Assembly: GCF_030812855.1 (NCBI RefSeq)
Contig: NZ_JAUSTK010000006.1
Location: forward strand, 62,001-126,000
Reading direction: 5' to 3'
Source: Paenibacillus wynnii
GTDB taxonomy: Bacteria; Bacillota; Bacilli; Paenibacillales; Paenibacillaceae
Length of the DNA stretch: 64,000 nucleotides
The position numbers were made by a program, and so were the translations under genes. The notes below the pieces were generated by a model that did no database searches, was not told where the DNA came from, and worked only from the letters and a program-made list of their open reading frames with translations. How positions within the stretch are numbered: position 1 is the first letter of the stretch; every line of letters starts with the position of its first letter. This document shows, in pieces, positions 61,222 to 64,000 of this stretch.

Positions 61222-61360
61222 TGTAAAGTCACTCCTTGTATTTTCTCTAGTATCTGTACAAGCCACTGTACATTATACAACTTATTCCTTGAAATTAAAA
61301 AGGAGCCTCATCAATTAAAGGCTCTTTTTTGTGACACTTTGCAATTTCGGAACCGAATTG

Positions 61361-62326
61361 TCACGATTGAATCGGTTTAGAGGGTAAATGACACCCTAAA
61401 TATGTCATTGCATTGTCAAAGAGCCAACTCTTCACAGAATCCTCAGGAAAATGGCGAAGCAGCAGCTCTGCAAAATCTGAATATTTTCCGGAGTGCTCCA
61501 AACCCTTTACCCAAGCATCAATCCCATCAAAGTCCGAGCCAAACATAATCTGCTTCTCACCGCCGAGACTACATATATGCTCAATATGTCTGAATAATTC
61601 CTCTGAGGTAGCCTCTCCTCCCTCGCGAACAAACCAAGGAACAAAGGTCAACCCTATTCTTCCATCCATAGCAATCAGTGCAGAAATCTGCTCATCCGTT
61701 AAATTTCGTGGATGGTTGCAAATCGCAGCAGCATTAGAATGCGATGCAATAAAAGGGCGATTGCTTAGCTCCGCCAGTTCCCAGAACCCTGCCGGGGACA
61801 AATGCGACACGTCCATCAGCATTCCGCTTCCATTGCACCATTCCACTAATTTTCGACCTTTTTCGGTAAATCCCCCATTCCTCTGCTCCAGAACACCGTC
61901 CGCTGCCCAATTCGCATAGTTCCAGGTCACTCCCATAAAACGCACCCCTAGCTCGAAGCAAAGTTGCGCATAAAACAGATTGCCCTCCAGACCATCTACA
62001 CCCTCCAAGGAGAGCATTCCCCACCTCAAGGCGTCTTTACCTATGTTTGTCGTATCTTCTTTCCAGCGAAGCCACTGAAGGCCTCCTAAACCCGTTATAC
62101 TACTTCTATAGTGGTCAATTTGTCCAAGCACATCCCCAAAGCGCGGTCGACCTCTTTTCGAAGACAGATAAATGGCGAAACATTGAAGCGCCACATCCCC
62201 TTCAGCCATACGTTTGGCAGTAACATCCAAGCGATGATCATCCTTGAAGACAATATCCGGCATTTCCTGCATTTTGCTCAGGGCATCACAGTGAAAATCG
62301 ACTATTTTCCGTTCTCCGACTCTCAT
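61361..62326 (-). CDS. Membrane dipeptidase (renal dipeptidase, peptidase family M19)
   Basis: A 321-residue zinc dipeptidase of family M19. It has VDFHCDALSKM (first metal ligands HxD), the bridging glutamate in SLEGVDGLEG, MDVSHLSPAGFWEL, and SHSNAAAICNHPRNLTDEQI with further histidine ligands, and GSDFDGIDAW. It lacks a signal peptide, so it is probably cytoplasmic. GGGAGG precedes the ATG. The order spoVS, dipeptidase, pduL agrees with related genomes. Confidence 0.92.
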   Translation of the reverse strand: MRVGERKIVDFHCDALSKMQEMPDIVFKDDHRLDVTAKRMAEGDVALQCFAIYLSSKRGRPRFGDVLGQIDHYRSSITGLGGLQWLRWKEDTTNIGKDALRWGMLSLEGVDGLEGNLFYAQLCFELGVRFMGVTWNYANWAADGVLEQRNGGFTEKGRKLVEWCNGSGMLMDVSHLSPAGFWELAELSNRPFIASHSNAAAICNHPRNLTDEQISALIAMDGRIGLTFVPWFVREGGEATSEELFRHIEHICSLGGEKQIMFGSDFDGIDAWVKGLEHSGKYSDFAELLLRHFPEDSVKSWLFDNAMTYLGCHLPSKPIQS

Positions 62327-62354
62327 TAGCTTGGCCTCCCTTTCTCTGCATGCA

Positions 62355-62410
62355 AAAAGAAACGGCTGCGCCGTCCCGTAGGACGACCCCCGTTTCTCTT
62401 CAGAAATATA
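62355..62410. repeat. Dispersed AGAAACGGC...CCGTTTCT hairpin element, copy 2
   Basis: Begins AAAGAAACGGC-TGCG-CCGTCC and ends CCCCGTTTCTC followed by CAGAAATATAA, with GTCC/GGAC inside. It has the same ends as the 95-bp element at 58000-58094 but a shorter interior. It lies between the dipeptidase and spoVS. Confidence 0.7.
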
Positions 62411-62447
62411 AAAAAGGATAAGACTTCACTTATTCTTACTTATATTT

Positions 62448-62480
62448 CAAAAAAACTGTCCTGCTCTAGCAAGACAGTTT
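62448..62480 (-). terminator. Intrinsic terminator of spoVS
   Basis: AAACTGTC and GACAGTTT with inner TGCT/AGCA form the stem, and TTTTTTTG follows on the minus strand, 17 bp after the spoVS stop codon. Confidence 0.87.
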
Positions 62481-62496
62481 AATCTCTAAAATTATA

Positions 62497-62757
62497 TTAT
62501 CTGGGCTCGACAATCAGTTTTATAGCCGTACGGTCTTCTCCATCAATGACAATATCGGTAAAGGCTGGGATGCAGATCAAATCAACGCCGCTTGGTGCGA
62601 CAAACCCCCGGGCAATTGCGACAGCTTTAACTGCTTGGTTCAGTGCTCCCGCTCCAATCGCTTGAAGCTCGGCCGTACCACGTTCACGAAGAACACCTGC
62701 TAATGCACCGGCGACGGAATTCGGATTGGATTTAGCTGATACTTTTAATACATCCAT
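62497..62757 (-). CDS. spoVS: Stage V sporulation protein S
   Basis: An 86-residue Alba-like protein, near-invariant in spore-formers: VLKVSAKSNPNSVAGALAGV, AIGAGALNQAVKAVAIARGF, and VDLICIPAFTDIVIDGEDRT. It acts in septation and coat/cortex completion during sporulation. GGGGAGG precedes the ATG. It lies 201 bp after ymdB with its own sigma-H-like promoter and terminator. It is the best single marker that the organism sporulates. Confidence 0.97.
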   Translation of the reverse strand: MDVLKVSAKSNPNSVAGALAGVLRERGTAELQAIGAGALNQAVKAVAIARGFVAPSGVDLICIPAFTDIVIDGEDRTAIKLIVEPR

Positions 62758-62811
62758 TGTAAGTACCTCCCCTGGGAAAAATGATGGTGTTCTTCCACTA
62801 CTGTAGATGTT

Positions 62812-62838
62812 ATTCGAGAGAGAAGAAATAATTCCTTC
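62812..62838 (-). promoter_or_regulatory. Sigma-H-like promoter of spoVS
   Basis: On the minus strand GAAGGAATT (62830-62838) fits the -35 RNAGGAWWW. After 11 bp, CTCGAAT (62812-62818) fits the -10 RNNGAAT except for the first base. spoVS is a sigma-H gene in B. subtilis. Confidence 0.65.
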
Positions 62839-62958
62839 TTTTTACGAAGCATTCTGCAGAAATTAATTCAAAAGATACTTTTTTTCGATATAATAAATAT
62901 CACATTTTACCCAGGTTTGTCCGTTTTTCCCGATTTGTCCACTTTTTATTCAGCCTTT

Positions 62959-63753
62959 TTAGTCCATAATCCATTCATCTTCACGCAAACGAATCTTCTC
63001 CATGCGCTTTGCGGACCCGTTTGACTCATCTAACTCTACAAATAAACCGTTTAGCTGCCACTTTCCTTCATCCACGACAAATCTTGCGGGAAGCTGGGTT
63101 GTGAATTTATATAGAACTGCATCCTTCTCCATACCCAATACGCCTTCTCTTGAACCAACCATTCCTGCATCGGTTAGATAAGCGGTTCCCCCGGGGAGAA
63201 TCACATCGTCATTACTTTGCACATGAGTATGTGTGCCGACCACGATCGAAGCACGTCCATCCATGAAATAACCCATAGCAATTTTCTCAGAAGTTGCCTC
63301 CGCATGAAAATCTACAAGAATACATTTATGCTTAGCCAGCAGTTCTTCCATAATGTCGTCTCCCACCCGGAAAGGGCAGTCAATCGCCGGTAAAAAGGTA
63401 CGTCCCTGTAAATTAACTATCGCCAATTCTTTGCCGTTAGCTTTGACAACTGTATAACCCCGTCCCGGAGTATCCGGAGGAAAATTGGCCGGGCGAATGA
63501 TACGCGGCTCGTCATCGATAAATTCGAAGATGTCTCTATTATCCCATGTGTGGTTTCCCATCGTTATTCCGTGCACGCCCCAATTAAAAAATTCATTCGC
63601 AATGGAGGCAGTAATCCCTCTTCCACCTGCTGAATTCTCTCCGTTGACAATAATGATATGCGGCTGATATTTACTTTTTAGGGAAGGAAGCATTTCACGC
63701 AATGCTTTTCTTCCGGTGTTGCCACAAATATCACCAATAAACAAAACTTTAAT
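62959..63753 (-). CDS. ymdB: YmdB metallophosphodiesterase (cyclic nucleotide phosphodiesterase family)
   Basis: A predicted 264-residue calcineurin-like phosphoesterase. It shows IGDICGNTGRKAL, the metal ligands IVNGENSAGG, TMGNHTWDNR, VDFHAEATSEK and GTHTHVQSND. In Bacillus YmdB affects biofilm and motility switching through RNA turnover or 2',3'-cyclic nucleotides. The best ribosome site, AAGGAGG, is followed 8 nt later by ATT (63753) at the position where homologs start, so a rare ATT start is proposed; the upstream ATG frame adds residues foreign to the family. Order rny-ymdB-spoVS is conserved. Confidence 0.93.
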   Translation of the reverse strand: MKVLFIGDICGNTGRKALREMLPSLKSKYQPHIIIVNGENSAGGRGITASIANEFFNWGVHGITMGNHTWDNRDIFEFIDDEPRIIRPANFPPDTPGRGYTVVKANGKELAIVNLQGRTFLPAIDCPFRVGDDIMEELLAKHKCILVDFHAEATSEKIAMGYFMDGRASIVVGTHTHVQSNDDVILPGGTAYLTDAGMVGSREGVLGMEKDAVLYKFTTQLPARFVVDEGKWQLNGLFVELDESNGSAKRMEKIRLREDEWIMD

Positions 63754-63802
63754 ATTGTTCTCCTCCTTAAAGGTAATAGGTAATAATAAGCAATACATAA
63801 TG

Positions 63803-63832
63803 AAAAGTGGCCCCTATTAAGGCGCCACTTTT
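63803..63832 (-). terminator. Terminator-like hairpin between rny and ymdB
   Basis: AAAAGTGGC and GCCACTTTT form a 9-bp stem extended by one or two pairs. The minus strand continues with CATT, so there is no long T tract beyond the stem's own TTTT. It may give partial termination after rny. Confidence 0.6.
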
Positions 63833-63841
63833 CATTATTGC

Positions 63842-64000
63842 CTATTTAGCGTATTCAACCGCCCGTGTCTCGCGAATAACGGTAACTTTGATATGACCTG
63901 GATAATCCAGTTCATTCTCAATCATCTTAGTAATGTCACGAGCCAGACGGAAAGCTTCAGCATCATCGATCTTCTCAGGTTGAACCATCACGCGTACCTC
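63842..64000 (-). CDS. rny: Ribonuclease Y, C-terminal end only
   Basis: The frame that enters from the window edge reads [20 protein letters not shown], then [20 protein letters not shown] and [12 protein letters not shown] before TAG at 63842. This is the conserved C-terminus of RNase Y, the membrane-bound endoribonuclease that starts mRNA decay. The gene is cut by the window end; the catalytic HD domain lies outside. Its place before ymdB and spoVS is the standard Firmicute order. Confidence 0.95.
   Translation of the reverse strand, partial: EVRVMVQPEKIDDAEAFRLARDITKMIENELDYPGHIKVTVIRETRAVEYAK

Noticed and set aside
1..64000. tRNA, rRNA, prophage or transposase genes
   Set aside because: None could be recognised on either strand.

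Overview
The window looks like a chromosomal segment of a Paenibacillus-type, spore-forming Firmicute. Supporting signs are spoVS, ymdB and the 3' end of rny in the usual order, YesM/YesN-type two-component systems beside sugar ABC transporters, many glycoside hydrolases, strong GGAGG ribosome binding sites, frequent GTG/TTG starts and catabolite-repression-like cre boxes. No rRNA, tRNA, CRISPR array, transposase or integrase was recognised.

Layout. 1-11 kb: FhuF-like iron protein with a Fur-like box, an Old Yellow Enzyme reductase facing a broken marR remnant and an NmrA-like reductase, an RND efflux pump with its own response regulator/kinase pair, and a DEAD-box helicase. 11.7-19.9 kb: an alpha-mannan locus (GH125 exo-mannosidase, CUT1 sugar importer, two tandem GH76 endo-mannanases) with a GntR-type regulator. 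The regulator's predicted operator recurs in front of GH125. 19.9-30.8 kb: a galactofuranose-type YtfQ/YtfR/YtfT/YjfF importer with three binding lipoproteins and a YesM/YesN pair. 30.9-33 kb: small secreted or hypothetical proteins and a frameshifted ymaF-like gene. 33.0-37.3 kb: an array of single-gene units on the minus strand, each followed by a structured inverted repeat that resembles an integron attC site. 37.4-45 kb: hypothetical genes, a GH52 xylosidase with an AraC regulator, a deleted/frameshifted oxidoreductase beside its intact paralog, and ybaK. 45-47.5 kb: alkylation-damage repair (alkA, ogt, adaA). 47.6-52 kb: uronate catabolism (kduI, DeoR regulator, kduD) and an unknown 559-residue protein. 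52-56 kb: a 52-bp tandem repeat array, a GH42 galactosidase and an AraC regulator. 56-64 kb: LysR/dapA, small proteins, pduL, an M19 dipeptidase, spoVS, ymdB and rny.

The most unusual content is the cassette-like array at 33.08-37.27 kb. Five elements share AAC-N4-(8-mer) ... (8-mer)-N7-GTT geometry and a hairpin with compensatory changes, and each lies just after the stop codon of an unrelated small gene. No integrase is visible, so it resembles a cluster of attC sites without an integrase, which would be unexpected in this lineage.

Second, the intergenic DNA holds two families of four-box elements. A palindromic box family occurs twice with identical 51/62/51-bp offsets, and a GGACT-box family has 50/60/50-bp offsets. 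A nine-copy tandem array has an exact 52-bp period. These look like phased DNA-binding or structured-RNA repeats.

All functional names come from reading motifs by eye. No database search was run.
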